Shown here: positions 19,531 through 30,639 of the stretch, piece after piece | Position numbering within the stretch: the first letter of the stretch is position 1 | Layout: every line of letters begins with the position of its first letter | NCBI GenBank assembly: GCA_963573305.1 | Contig: OY754331.1 | Coordinates: 68,251,275-68,315,274 of the forward strand | Length of the DNA: 64,000 nt | Direction: 5' to 3' | DNA from: Pyrrhosoma nymphula | Taxonomy: Eukaryota > Arthropoda > Insecta > Odonata > Coenagrionidae | The notes under the pieces: model-generated | The model's database searches: none | The model's input: the letters and a program-made list of their open reading frames with translations, nothing else | What the model was told of the DNA's origin: nothing | Made by a program: the position numbers and the translations under genes

Positions 19531-20578
19531 CGCTCCCCCTGCCGCTAGGTGCAGGCCAAAAATCAGTCAGGAGAACAGTGCGCAGTCCAACCGGAAACTG
19601 GGAGAGTGATATGTAAATGAACATGCAAACATTCAGAACAATGCTATAGACACATCTAGTGGTTAATATTACTAATACTGTTAATTTATGAATGCTACTT
19701 CATGCAGAGAACAAAATAATTCCGTATATATCCAGCGGATTCAATATTCTGGATTCTATTATTCTGGGATATATTTATATCCCCCCACCAGAGCCAAATT
19801 CAAGATACGCCACTGGTCATTAGCAGTCATCAATCCAAAGATTGGGGTGCTGCAGCTATCCGCTCTCCGATTAACTAACCATTTAATTTCAGTTTAAGTC
19901 TTTTGGCAATTATCTTAACTGTCATATTTATTCCATTCTCGGTCTTCCTCGATAATTTTACTCATTCCTTTTTTCTTGCAGCACTGTTTTCAATAGATTG
20001 TTGGGTCGCACAATGAGTCCAATAAGTCTGCCTCTTCTACTTTGCTCAGTTGATCTCATCCTTATTCATTAACACCATATTTTGATTGCTTCTACCCTTT
20101 TCTGTTTTGATGCAGTTATCATTCAAGAATCACTGCCATTTAAGAGCATGCTCAGCACTATGTTTTTAAAAAGTGAATTCTTATTTCCAAGGTTTATTTA
20201 CAAGCCGTTATAACAGCTAGAAGTAGCTAGAATTCTTTAGTAGATAGAATTCAGTTTTAGCATTGGCCCCTCTGCTCCCTGTAACCTTCTTGGTTCACCC
20301 ATCACTGGTAATTCTACCCACCACCCAGATATCAAAATCACCTTGCCCCAGGTTTTGCTTACCATGTCTCATGATGACTTAATCTTCTTGATTTCTCCCT
20401 TTAATCATTATTTATATATTCTTGATACTAATCTTCAAGTTTTTTTTATTTTTTCATGGAATTAAGCATTCTCTTCAGATGTTCTTACATACCTGCCAGA
20501 ATTGCTAATGTCATCAGTAAATTATAGCATTTTGAATAAAAAGGTTATACTTTGTTTTTTTCACAATTAATTTTAATT
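19531..20578. other. No recognisable gene
   Basis: AT-rich single-copy-looking sequence. Frames are short and show no known motif. Confidence 0.4.
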
Positions 20579-20966
20579 TTCACTACCATGACAGCAAAAT
20601 TCGCCATGAAAAAATCATTTGACTTGACCAGGATTCGAACCCGGATCTCCCAATTGCCGGTCAGGTGTGCTATCCAGTTACATCACCACGCCATCTTAAT
20701 TCAAGGTGAATTTCAGCAGGGTTTATGCGAACAAATCCCGTTCATATAAACCCTGCTGAAATTCACCTTGAATTAAGATGGCTTGGTGGCGCAACTGGCT
20801 AACACACCTGATTGGCAATTGGGAGATCCAGGTTCGAATCCCTGTCAAGTCAAATGATTTTTTCATGGCAAATTTCACTGTCTTTTGCGTATAACTTCCC
20901 ACGCATGCCAGTGGCTATATACCACAACATTTGCACAAATGCAATGATTGGAAATTCACTACCATG
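20579..20966. mobile_element. Head-to-head dimer of a tRNA-derived SINE with 12-bp target duplication
   Basis: The left half (20591-20720) is a minus-strand and the right half (20740-20954) a plus-strand copy of one tRNA-related SINE. In the plus copy the polymerase III box A is TGGCGCAACTGG and box B is GGTTCGAATCC. A body follows, TCAAATGATTTTTTCATGGC then AAATTTCAC. The halves are separated by about 19 nt, so the unit is a long palindrome; the right half is longer by about 75 bp. The 12-mer TTCACTACCATG occurs at 20579-20590 and 20955-20966, flanking it as a target duplication. So the dimer entered as one unit. Confidence 0.85.
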
Positions 20967-21010
20967 GTTTTGATGGTTAATGTTATCATCAGGTACAAAA
21001 TACAAATTTG
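20967..21010 (-). repeat. PLE-type cassette CTGATGA...AAAAC (SINE target)
   Basis: On the minus strand: GTACCTGATGATAACATTAA, CCATCAAAAC, CATGGTAGTGAA. This is the cassette described for 22.9 kb and elsewhere, with GAAAC changed to AAAAC. It lies on the 3' side of the Penelope-like coding relic and was the target of the SINE dimer. Confidence 0.5.
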
Positions 21011-21039
21011 TTCGCACTTATTAACATAGTTGAGAGTGA

Positions 21040-21190
21040 AGTGGGGAGGGGAAATGGCCTGTACAGGTGGGGTGGGGGAGGAAGGAGGGGGGATGGGAGG
21101 GGGGGGGAGGGAGGGGGGGGAGAGTTGGTTGGGTGTGTAGGGTTGGGGGGTTTTGAGTCATGGGTCTGGAATGTGGGAGACGGAGGTTAG
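21040..21190 (+). repeat. G-rich tract, quadruplex-prone
   Basis: About 21060-21125 consists almost entirely of G with scattered A and T, in many runs of three to nine G. It lies downstream of the PLE stop codon on the PLE strand (as a C-rich stretch). It could form G-quadruplexes. Confidence 0.75.
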
Positions 21191-21282
21191 TAGTGCCTTC
21201 AGTGCTTACTACCTGCAGTGGGAGAGGGTGCATCGATTGAAGGGTTGGAAGATATTGGAGAACAGAGAGGGTATGAAGGGGG

Positions 21283-22520
21283 TTAATGGAAGAGAGAGAG
21301 GTTGAGGAGAGGAGAGTGGGAAGCAAACAGTAAATCATTGACAATTTCGCAATTGGTGAGTACACATTTTAAAATATCAACTTGCTCGAGAGCATCTAGC
21401 CGGGGGCCTTTACTTTCTATGTCCAAAATTTCCAGGGCAACATCACTTTTATGACCATTATCCAAAAGGTGCTTGGCGAAGTTTGTATTTGAATATCTGT
21501 GTTTAAAACATGCTTTATGTTCCTTCAGTCTCTCTCGAAACTTTCTACCAGTCTGCCAGACATAGACAGCTGAGCACTCAAACTTGAGATTGTACATTTC
21601 ACTCCTATGCAATTTCAGGATAATGTCTTTGGTTTTAGACAAAAAATTTTTAAGATTGCAGTTGCTATAAAAGGCGGTTCTAATGTGGTGTCTCAGCAAA
21701 ACCTTGGTGGCTTGGAGGGACAAATTACCCAAGTAAAGAAATTTCCTCCATTTATCTGGAGGGTCACAAGGGGGGGAGGTTCCATAAATGGTTTGGACTG
21801 CCATTTTTTCCACGAGAGTCTATCAATTAATTGGGCTTGGTAGCCATTTGAAAATTGCTATTTGTTTTACGATACTTAACTCTCTTTGAATATTAGCTTT
21901 AGACATGGGAATTATTAGCAAATGGTGGAGCAGAATGGAAGGCAGACTGTTTTTGTGCAAAATGATGCCTGGAAGTAGCATGAATGTCTTGGTCAGTGAG
22001 TCTTTTCTAAAAATAGAGAAATTAAATTTATCTTATTCCCTAGAAATAGTCAACTCCAGAAAGTTAAGAGACCCATTACTTTCTCATTCCATGGTGAATT
22101 TTATCGATTTGTTCAAAGAATTCAAAAGGCGCAAGTAAGAGTCGAGTTGCCTTGCAAACCCTGATCACACTAAATATCATCCACATATCGATACCAAGCA
22201 CTAACACTTTTTATCAAGAGGTTCACAGGTGCAAACAGCTCATTTTCCAAATTGTTCATGAAGATGTCTGCAAGTAATGGTGATAAGGGTGAACCCATGG
22301 CCAACTCTTCTGTTTGTTCAAATATTTGTTCATTGACTTTAAAATAGTTTTGTAAGACAAATGTTTTTGGAGCAGAGTACAGATCGAGCACTATCGGGGC
22401 GGGTACACGTCTCCGTATGAGGATGCCTTCAGCTAACTGGATGGATTTTTTGGTGGGAACACTGGGAAACAGGTTGGTCACGTCGAAGGAGACAAGGAGG
22501 GAAGGAGACACTTAGGAGGA
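21283..22520 (-). pseudogene. Penelope-like element: reverse transcriptase and GIY-YIG endonuclease
   Basis: PLEs encode an RT related to telomerase, fused to a GIY-YIG nuclease. From 22511 to 22170 the frame reads SLLVSFDVTNLFPSVPTKKS, QTEELAMGSPLSPLLADIFM and SAWYRYVDDI, the RT fingers and YVDD palm. After stops and frame changes, remnants of the thumb and linker appear (KFNFSIFRKDSLTKTFMLL and IAIFKWLPSPIN in other frames). The 21813-21283 frame has CNLKNFLSKTKDIILKLHRS, VYVWQTGRKFRERLKEHKAC and FAKHLLDNGHKSD, the GIY-YIG domain with its R and H residues. The RT N-terminus is missing. Confidence 0.88.
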
Positions 22521-22587
22521 AACACAAGTCGGGATAGTCGAACTACTAAATCGGTTGAGTTGATGACACCATATTTTGGGGAAAACT

Positions 22588-22684
22588 TGGAATATTGAGG
22601 ATACCGGAACTAGCCATAGAATAACCTTTTCCTGAGTCACCAGCAAGTGCAAATTAGTGTGATATTCCACATAGGAAAAATCAT
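22588..22684 (+). repeat. Direct repeat, copy 1
   Basis: GAGGATACCGGAACTAGCCA, then GTGTGATATTCCACATAGG. It is repeated at 23112-23215 in the same orientation with roughly 80% identity. The pair flanks a tRNA-like SINE and a palindromic insertion, next to the PLE 5' side. Confidence 0.75.
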
Positions 22685-22775
22685 TTGCCTTGACCAGGAT
22701 TCGTACCCAGATCCCTTGGTTTCGTCTCGAGTGCTTTAGCCAGGTAAGCTACCAAGGCATCCTCGTCCCTGTGAA
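22677..22775 (-). repeat. tRNA-derived SINE head
   Basis: On the minus strand box A reads TAGCTTACCTGG and box B GGTACGAATCC, spaced as in tRNA genes, followed by TGGTCAAGGCAAATGATTTT, which resembles the body of the 20.6-kb SINE. There is no intact tRNA fold, so it is not a functional tRNA gene. Confidence 0.7.
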
Positions 22776-22889
22776 TTTTTGAGGGCTTTATAGGAGCAAG
22801 TAGTTCTGGATTTCCAGACATATTATGTTACTGAAGCAGTCCAAAGCGTGCACTTAGCACCACAGTCCACGTGGGTAAAGCCAAATATA

Positions 22890-23103
22890 GAACAGTGAGG
22901 TAACTGCAGTTAATGAAAAAAGAGCAATTTCCACAAGTATGACATTTATTGCACGACCGGTTTCACTTTTTACAGCATCTTCAAGCGAAACCGGTCGTGC
23001 AATAAATGTCATACTTGTGGAAATTGCTCTTTTTTCATTAACTGCAGTTATGTTCCGGTTCCACTCCATCACGCCTGAAACCTCAGATTTTGAACAGTGA
23101 GGT
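22890..23103. mobile_element. Palindromic cassette insertion, 12-bp target duplication
   Basis: The insert (22902-23091) is flanked by GAACAGTGAGGT at 22890-22901 and 23092-23103. It is a long inverted repeat centred near 22975 whose arms run from TTAATGAAAAAAGAGC to GACCGGTTTC and back. On the minus strand the loop carries TTGAAGA, a spacer, GAAACCGGTC, then GTGCAATAAATG. The right side extends beyond the palindrome (GTTCCGGTTCCACTCC, then GCCTGAAACC), with a counterpart in the 33.9-kb insertion. Confidence 0.85.
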
Positions 23104-23111
23104 GTTCGCTC

Positions 23112-23215
23112 TTTTTGACAAATTTTGAGGATACCTGGACTAGCCATCGTAGAACCTTTTACAGAGTCAACCACAAGTCCACATCAGTGTGATATTCCAC
23201 AGAGGAAATCATTCC
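23112..23215 (+). repeat. Direct repeat, copy 2
   Basis: GAGGATACCTGGACTAGCCA and GTGTGATATTCCACAGAGG match copy 1 at 22588-22684. The spacing of about 525 bp is explained by the SINE head and the palindromic insertion between them. Confidence 0.75.
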
Positions 23216-23884
23216 AATTAACCTTCAAGAAAAGTAAGTTGTGTAGGGCTCAAAGAGGCCAGTTTTCCAAAGCTTCACTTGATTAGTGAAACATGTATGG
23301 AAATTGACTACACTCCAGGAGAACAGCAAGTTTGTCATGGCTTAGTGGATCAGAAATCTATTCACCTTACTCATGTCAGCTTAGGTGAACCTGCCCATGA
23401 GTAATCATGTTTGGCTAGGTTCTTCACTGGTGATTGTCCCTAGTGAAACCCAGAGTTGAGGGTCATAAGTTAAGGCCAGAGAACCCAAACTATTACCCAC
23501 ATTGGCTCACTCTTATGATCGTTCTCGAACTCGAGTTCTACAAGGAGAAAGGGGAGAGATACTTAGAAACCTCTCCCAATTTATTTTTAAAATCCATATT
23601 CTACATGTTGAGGGATCCTTAAAATTTACCCCTCATTAAAAGTACATAGGTAGGTATATATTTTTTTATATTATACAAATTTCAATGGTCTTCGGTTTTT
23701 AATGAACGTTTGCTCCAATTTAAAATTTATGATTTTCAAGTCTGATTTGCTATACATAGTCCGTTTTAGTTTTTTATCTTTCACTTCTCAATTTTAATGG
23801 TTTCCTTTAGCAATGTCAATTTAAAAGTTTTTATATTTAATAAATTCAAAAGTTTATGTTCAAATTGAAATCAAGGCTCCCTTC
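23216..23884. other. No recognisable gene
   Basis: Mixed then strongly AT-rich sequence without frames or repeats that I recognise. Confidence 0.4.
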
Positions 23885-24310
23885 TCATTGAACCTGGCAT
23901 ATTTTACATGGTACCATTCTCTGGCAGGTCTCCACCCCTCCCCAACTTCCTGTTACATAGGACAGCCACACAGCAACCGGTGTCTTGTCGTGTGGTATTT
24001 TTAGCCTCTTCTCGATATTCGGCAAGAAAGTAGTTCTTGGTGGTTCTTCCTCTTTCTTTTTCATCCCAGTTCTCTTACCATTCTCTTCTGATTTTTTAAA
24101 GAGCTCTTTTCTTATCAACTTCCACTTTCTTTGAGGGTTGATGTTTTCCCCAAAAGCCATTGCTTCACCCTTTCTCCACAAGTCGGATTTAATTTTTCTT
24201 TGCAGTATATCATGTTGGATTGGAGGTGTTCCGGTAAGTATTTTGAGTGCTATATTGCACACCATGCTATAGCTTTTGGCTATTGGAATGAGGCAGTGCC
24301 TTTGGGCTTC
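23885..24310 (-). pseudogene. C-terminal fragment of a Jockey/R1-type ORF2 (putative)
   Basis: The minus frame reads MVCNIALKILTGTPPIQHDI, LQRKIKSDLWRKGEAMAFG and more charged sequence. The phrase ALKILTGTPPIQ resembles the conserved ALQVLAGVPPLD segment found after the RT in these retrotransposons. No RT core is attached. Moderate confidence only. Confidence 0.45.
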
Positions 24311-24317
24311 ATGTAGT

Positions 24318-24410
24318 TTACTGAGTCCTGCTATGGAATATTATTCCATTGCAGGGTGATCATATACCTGCCACACACCCCTGTGGTGGCTTGCAGGGTA
24401 TTTTGTAGAT
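24318..24410 (+). repeat. CR1-type 3' end fragment
   Basis: CCTGCCACACACCCCTG, TGGTGGCTTGCAGGGTA and TTTTGTAGATA align with the CR1 3' UTR (CCGCCACACGCC, GGCGGCTTGCGGGGTA, GTAGATG). It is a short, old, 5'-truncated copy. Confidence 0.65.
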
Positions 24411-25289
24411 ATATCGTTATAATATTTCAGTAAATATGTTTGTACTTTTCCAGCATAAAAACCCTGTGTGCTGTATTTTTTCAGCAATTAGCCCATAAAC
24501 AATATTTAACAATGAGCTGTTATACTGCACTCGCAATTCACTCCCACCCCAGCTTATACTCAACATGGATTTCCCCCCCAAACAGTCAAAATTCAAGAGC
24601 CAGCCAACTGTTTTTGAACTTCAGAATCCACTCCAGAATCAATTTCAAAATTTGTACAAGCATGAGAGGTCAGGCTCTGAGAAAAATGACCAAGTAGGTA
24701 CTGGCACAAAGTGTACTCCTCGACATCCAGTCCCAAACAGAGACCGTTGATAGCTCAAATCAGGAGGGGTTCTTTTGGCAATGCCAAGGTGGAGTAGGTG
24801 AGCTCAGGGTATAGGTGACTGACAGGATTGGGGGGAGGAAATAGTGGGATGGGTACATAGATGGGGTGGAGGCCTTCAATTGGAGCATTAGGAAATGTCT
24901 TCTGTCACTGGACTCGAATACAGGGTCATGGCCTTTGTGCAATGGTCATCCTAGTGCTGACTACTACATAAATGATGGCTGACCTGGCAAAGGAAAAGTA
25001 CAGTAGAGAGCATGGCCAAAAATATGGCTGAAGACACAACAGAATTTGCTGGCAAGAAGTCTCTCACAAGAAGAAGTCATTTCAATTTTGGGTTATAGGC
25101 ATTGTTGGTGTGATGTCAGACATGCCTTGGGCAAGTCCTCAGCTAAGTTCCCAGGGCATATAGTCCACAGAGGGTAATCATGTCCAAGGAGGGAAATAAG
25201 GAGGGAATAAGAGGGGGGAATGGAGGGGAATAAATAATAATAATAAATGCCACGAATGGTTTCTTCTTCTTTCAATCTGGGGCTTTGGT
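24411..25289. other. No recognisable gene
   Basis: A frame at 24565-24750 (MDFPPKQSKFKSQPTVFE...) has no known motif. A short AATAAT microsatellite lies near 25226-25246. Nothing else is recognised. Confidence 0.35.
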
Positions 25290-25370
25290 CAAAAGTTAAG
25301 GCCCAGCATTTCGTTGGCAACGTTTCACTAAAATTTATCAGCATCATCACCACAACAAAACAAAATTCAA
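25290..25370 (-). repeat. Degenerate PLE-type cassette
   Basis: On the minus strand: GGTGATGATGCTGATAAATT, TTAGTGAAACGTTGCC. It keeps the order GATGATG - spacer - GAAACG of the cassette family but has no palindromic partner nearby. Confidence 0.45.
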
Positions 25371-26023
25371 TAATAAAGTTTGTTAAGGATTCGTTATGAA
25401 CTTGATAATTATTCATGTGGTTGAGAAAAAACAAATAACAAATGGTTTCATCCATTTCAGAAATGGAGTTCTCAAAAATGCTTCAGCCACACCTTGGTTA
25501 ACAACTTCATTTTGGTCAGTGTGCAGTTAAGGAAACAATATGATGATACATACAAATTTTTTTCTGTTCCGGATTCACTACACACGAATACACCAAACAA
25601 ACAACTAATATTTCACAACTACCTATACTAAATAAAAAGGAGAAAGTACAAGGTAATAATAAAATGATCTACCAATACATTAATGATATGTAATCAGAAA
25701 AAGCAAAGGAAAAACAAGGCAAAACACCTCCATTAAGGACAAGCTCTGAAATATTCTACCAGTCCTTCAGACTAAGTTTGGGTTAAAAAAGATCTTCAAC
25801 TATGCTTGAATGGCCGTCATTGATAAGTAAACTACATGATATGGGACTGTGTATTCTAATGGATCGAAGTAATAATAACTTGAACAGGAGCATGGGAGAA
25901 GGACAGTTAAACACTTTGAAGCCCATGCTCGAGTAGGTATAACTTAGGCTTCATGCTAACACTCAATGTAAACCATTGTAATCCAACAGCATCTGTTGAG
26001 CCTTATCATTAAACTGCTTAAGT

Positions 26024-26396
26024 CCTACAGTAACTCTTGGAATCCACAGTTACTCTTGAAATCTAACAGTCGGTACAGGGCCGGATTTAGGATATGTAGG
26101 CTCCTAGGCTCAATCTGTAGTGCCCCCTGGGTGGGGGGTATGGAATACCGCCCAGGTCAACGGGGGTCCGGGGAAATTTTTTCTTCTGTCATCTTCTCGA
26201 AATCTTGTCTGTGGTCATCTGCACTGCCAATGTTGTGTCTTATAAATTTGAAATAATTTCACGATTTGCTATTTGTTAGATTTTTTTGTGGTCTGGGCCC
26301 CTAGGCACGCGCCTATGTAGCCTGTGTTTTAATCCACCCCTGAGAAGGTAACTATTCAAATCAAACAGTTACTGCCGAAATCCAAACACTGTTTTG
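26024..26396 (+). repeat. ~20-22-bp minisatellite split by a hAT MITE
   Basis: Imperfect units such as ACAGTTACTCTTGAAATCTA occur about twice before and two to three times after the MITE (26024-26075 and 26343-26396). The MITE entered the array. Confidence 0.65.
26076..26342. mobile_element. hAT-type non-autonomous element (MITE), 267 bp
   Basis: The left end CAGGGCCGGATTTAGG and the right end (reverse strand) CAGGGGTGGATTAAAA are imperfect inverted termini starting CAGGG, typical of hAT. Near-matching 8-bp duplications AGTCGGTA (26068-26075) and AGAAGGTA (26343-26350) flank it. No coding capacity. Confidence 0.75.
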
Positions 26397-26697
26397 GTTA
26401 CGTGAGGGGCTGTCCATAAATGATTTCACACAATTTTGGACCAAACTAGACCCCCTCCCCGTCACAGTTGGTCACAAATAGTGTCACCCCCCCTTAATGA
26501 TGTCACAAAAATGAAAAAACTTCTACCACCCTCCACAGTCTGAGTAAAAATAAGGCATAATATACAGTAGAAGTGTGGATGTCACATGAAGTATAGCCCC
26601 TCCTCCCCCCTGTCACACATTGTCACAAGGTGGTGACCCTGCTCCCCCCCCAATCGTGTGGACGTAATTTATGGACAGCCCCCCACGTAACAAAACG
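26390..26697. mobile_element. MITE with GGGGCTGTCCATAAAT inverted termini
   Basis: Left end GTTACGTGAGGGGCTGTCC and ATAAATGATTTCACAC; right end, reversed, GTTACGTGGGGGGCTGTCC and ATAAATTACGTCCACAC. It is about 295 bp, with C-rich subterminal runs (CCCCCTCCCC). MITEs with this terminus are widespread in insects, from memory. It lies about 50 bp from the hAT MITE. Confidence 0.75.
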
Positions 26698-29071
26698 ACA
26701 TACAATAGTGATGCATCTCAAAGTTCTTTTTGCATGATATCTCAGGAGTAATTATAATTACAATGAAAAATTTATACCTCCGCCAAGATTGAAACCCTCT
26801 AAATGTGAAACCAGAACTCCAGCCATCACACCAACCCATTTCCACCTAAATCTGCATAGAAGGCTGTGATATTCGGGCAATAGACTAGATGTACGTCATG
26901 CTCAGAGTTGACCAACTCAGATTCCCAGCTTTCTTCACAATGTTTTGCTTGAAGGGTTGGTTAAACTTGGGAAAGGTTACTTGAAGTGTTTATTTTCTAG
27001 TTACAACTCGTGACTTCTGAGTTTTTCATCACCATGTATTCCTTATGGGGGGAAGTAGGAAAACATTTGACATTCCTGTATTTTGCATCTTTGACAAGAA
27101 ATTGGCCAGTACCCAATCCTTCCCTTCCACTATAGTGAAAAACATATTTTTACTTACGCATGTGGTGGGATCAGCAGATTTGAAATATTAGAAACATTAA
27201 CATCCCTTAATCATTGCCCCTAACAAGTGCATCAATCACTTATAAGTAAATCGACATACGTAAAAATTCTTGCTCCCAGCAACTTCATACTGTTAACTGA
27301 AACTAAACGTTCCAATAACAATTAGGTACTACTTATTTGTATCAAGCCATTCACCAGCATTAATACTACTCTGGGCAAAGGTATACGTCAAAATAAATTC
27401 ATTCTGTCGAGCGTATAATAGTTTAAAATACACTAGGGGAAATTTCAGGGCATATGCCCGTTTCATAAATACCTGCACGCCCCTCTGCAGTGACCTCTAT
27501 TACACTGCCCAGCCATTAACTGGTTGGCCTAAAGATAAATAATTGGACATAAAAATAAATATTTTATCGAAGAATCATTCAATGGCGCAAGAATTTTAAA
27601 TTTACCAATATCCTGAGAGGGCCAATGAATATTACCAAAACGGGAAATACACTTAGCTCTGTCGACTTTGATTGCATGAGTAGTATCCTAAATATAAATA
27701 TATTCCAAGAAAACATTATATTGATTTCAAAATGATATGAATTGCGTTTATTAAACCATTACTTACGTTTAAAGACGAAATAAATTGTTTTCCGTAGGAC
27801 CAAGACCATTGCCGCCTTTAACTTTCAAAGTGAGATTAGTCGTTGTCGATTACGTTATCATATTTCATTTTAAATATCCAAATTATTTATATAAAATAAG
27901 AATGATTACTGCAACATAAAACCTAAGTAATTATTTTTATTGATAGTTAATTCCTAAATATTTAGATTTAAATTTCATGTAAACCTCTTTTGACCTAAAG
28001 TAAAAATGAGAAACGCGGGTGCGATAATGCACTACAAAATGTTTTCATGCCATTCCTGCCTATTCGTTAAAAATTCAGTAAGCTGTCTACCTAATGAAAG
28101 AAGACTTAAAAATAGCAATCGACTCAAGCAAACCTAAGAACCAAAACAAAGAGTTTATAAAATAATCCTCTCAAGGAGTTCGTATTGAAAAAACGCCTTT
28201 AATATATTCATTATCGAGAATCTGAGATTTAGTTTTTATGATTACACATCTGCTCTCAACATTTCTTCGGCACATTCGGTACGCTGTAAATTATCATCAA
28301 CCCGCATTCACACTTATTCTATTGCGGTATGATTAGATGAGAATCATACATGATAAATACCAATTGTATTGTACGCAAAGCTATTCTTTTAACTCGAGCG
28401 ATCGCTCTGATATCGTTCGCTGGACATAGTTATTCCGGCAAATTCTATGCAGTCATGATTTTACTGGATCGTTGAAGAGTTTCAATGATAGGAACCATTA
28501 TATTAATCTTGCCAAAAATTAATTGAGACGAGTATTCATAAGTATTGCTATTTTTTGTCGATGAGGATCGTTCACTGAATTTCATTAAATTGAATTTCTG
28601 TTTACAAATGCATTTTTGTACCGTAGCACAAGTTTTCTCTAGTTTATTCATCGTCTCATGTAGTTGAAACTTTCCTTTTTATACATATAATAAAAAATTA
28701 GATGTATATTGCTCTTAATTAAACTTAATGACTGATTGCAACCCAATCACTAATTTTTTTAGAGAACACGAAGGACTTATGACGTAGAAAATCAGCTATT
28801 TCATTATCACTGAGTCAGTAAACTTTAATTATTACTGAACTGGGCTCACGTTGAAATTTACGCGCTGTTAAATTGATGTGACGTGAATCAGTTTTGCAGT
28901 TCTTTGACGTTGGCAATTCTACATTTTTTATCTCTTTCTCTGTATTTCTTTCAAGTTCTCTTTGGTCGTTGCGCGGAGGATACGATGAGACATCTATCGG
29001 GGGCAGAAGGAGTGTCTGCTCTACTTGCAAATAACATAACAAGGACGGTTTGACTTCCGCCATAAACCAGG
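26698..29071. other. No gene seen; upstream region of ORP9
   Basis: AT-rich sequence. The last few hundred bases before 29072 must hold the ORP9 promoter and 5' UTR (possibly with an upstream untranslated exon), but no TATA box or initiator can be pointed to with confidence. GC content rises between 28970 and 29160. Confidence 0.4.
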
Positions 29072-29179
29072 ATGGCAGCGATGGAGGGTACGTTGAGTAA
29101 GTGGACAAATGTTATGAAAGGATGGCAAAATCGGTGGTTCGTGCTGGACGACAACGCCGGGCTTCTCTCCTACTATACG
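29072..29179 (+). CDS. OSBPL9-like: ORP9-type oxysterol-binding-protein-related protein, first coding exon
   Basis: ORP9 is a lipid-transfer protein acting at ER-Golgi contacts; it exchanges PI4P and another lipid, and its N-terminal PH domain binds PI4P on Golgi membranes. This exon encodes 36 residues, MAAMEGTLSKWTNVMKGWQN, then RWFVLDDNAGLLSYYT, the first strands of the PH domain, nearly identical to the vertebrate ORP9 start. The ATG at 29072 is in good context (a G follows). The exon ends after a whole codon (phase 0) with the donor GTGAGT at 29180-29185, and the known protein continues there with a new segment. No following exon was found in the window. ORP10/11 share similar PH sequence, but the match to ORP9 is closest. 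Confidence 0.9.
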
Positions 29180-30639
29180 GTGAGTAAACATTGTTTCTTG
29201 TTTTGCGAATGACGTCTGTTTCATACGTTTACTCGGCAGTAGCTACTTATATTGTGCGTAGCAGACGGCTCTTGTAGTAGGAAGGGCCTGCTGTGTTAAC
29301 TAATGCCATTGACCCTGTTTATCCTTGATGCCTACATTATATTATAACTTAACTCTCTGTCAACATATATTTGGATAGGTGCTTTGTGTGTTGTGTGAAA
29401 ATTAAGCTAAACGATCTATTTGAATCGGCTATTGCATTCACAGCGAGTTGAATTAATTTGTGCAGAATCAGCATTTTGAGGGGAAGAGTTGATTTTAAGA
29501 CAAATTACTGTTTTGGCTCTTCTGCCCTGTGCATATGTTAAGTCAGAATCGCTGGTGGACTTAGAGTGAAGTGTTTATTGTGCATACTGCATAAAAGCTA
29601 GGGATAATTTTCTTCTGAGACCTAGTTATGCTCTGCAAGCAGTGTAAACAAGTTACTCCATGAAACTTATGCCCATGTGTCATTTTTACCGTGTAGAAAA
29701 GAACATTACTAGTCAAAGGCGAGTGGAAGCTGTGGGGAAGGAGGGCGTGAAACTTTTTGTGAACTATTGTTGACATCCCTTCCACCAAGTTATTGCTCAA
29801 CAGTTTGCTGGACGGAAGCGACGGTGATGACAATGAAAACATTTTCATTGAAAGTGCTGTGGAACACTTTTGTTATTGATCGTTGACCGATTTTACCGTT
29901 GACGTTTAAGAGAAAGTGGGTATCGTTAAATAATCAGTGGCTACCGTAAGAAATACAAATCCTTTTTTGATGTGCTATAAGAGAGTGTAGGACATTGTCA
30001 TTATATGAGGGAGTTTTAGCTTAAAGTCGGTATGAGTTGGTTTTTTCCTGTTCACATGATCTCATGAGTCCCTAACAAATTTCATACCTGCGAGTGTTAA
30101 TTTACATATCAACAGTGGTCTATTGCAGCATAGGTCACAATTGTCAGTCTCTATAATTTTATGTGCTCTCACGCGGGCTAAATTTGTATTTTGTACTAAT
30201 TTTCTATGTTATATGTGGTATTTAAATTGCTATCAGTTGAAAATAGGTTGTCCTCATCCTGTTACTCTCAGATTTTTTAATAGATCAACCCCCAGTTTTC
30301 CTTGTAGCACACATATGCTCTTATGTAATATTAGTTTTTTGCATTTGCATTTTCCTTGTACTGCCTTAAATTAGCCTCAAAGATCAAGACTTACCTAGAG
30401 TTGAATTTATTTATTGCCCCTACCTAGAGTCTTTTCTCTTGAGTTTTTTTTGCATTATATCACCTTTGTTCAGTAATATATAGATTTAAGGTTATATCTC
30501 CAATAGGTATATTAGGTGGTCTGGTTTGAACTTGCAGTTATTTAAGAAAATCCTCAGCTTTGTAAATAAAACTAAAGTAATGATATTTTCACTGACAAAG
30601 AAAAAGAGGCTGGTCAAAAAATCAGGAGGGCACAAACTG
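29180..30639. other. Start of ORP9 intron 1, no other feature seen
   Basis: The intron starts GTGAGTAAAC. Only short random frames and AT-rich sequence follow. Confidence 0.5.

Noticed and set aside
20760..20855. A functional tRNA gene
   Set aside because: Box A and B are good, but the acceptor and anticodon stems do not fold, a SINE body follows, and several diverged copies exist in the window. It is a SINE head.
20881..21010. Idea that the SINE 3' tail itself derives from the PLE cassette
   Set aside because: The 12-bp target duplication ends before the cassette, so the cassette is target DNA and not part of the SINE at this locus.
24565..24750. Possible host exon (MDFPPKQSKFKS...)
   Set aside because: No family resemblance and no convincing splice sites; left unassigned.
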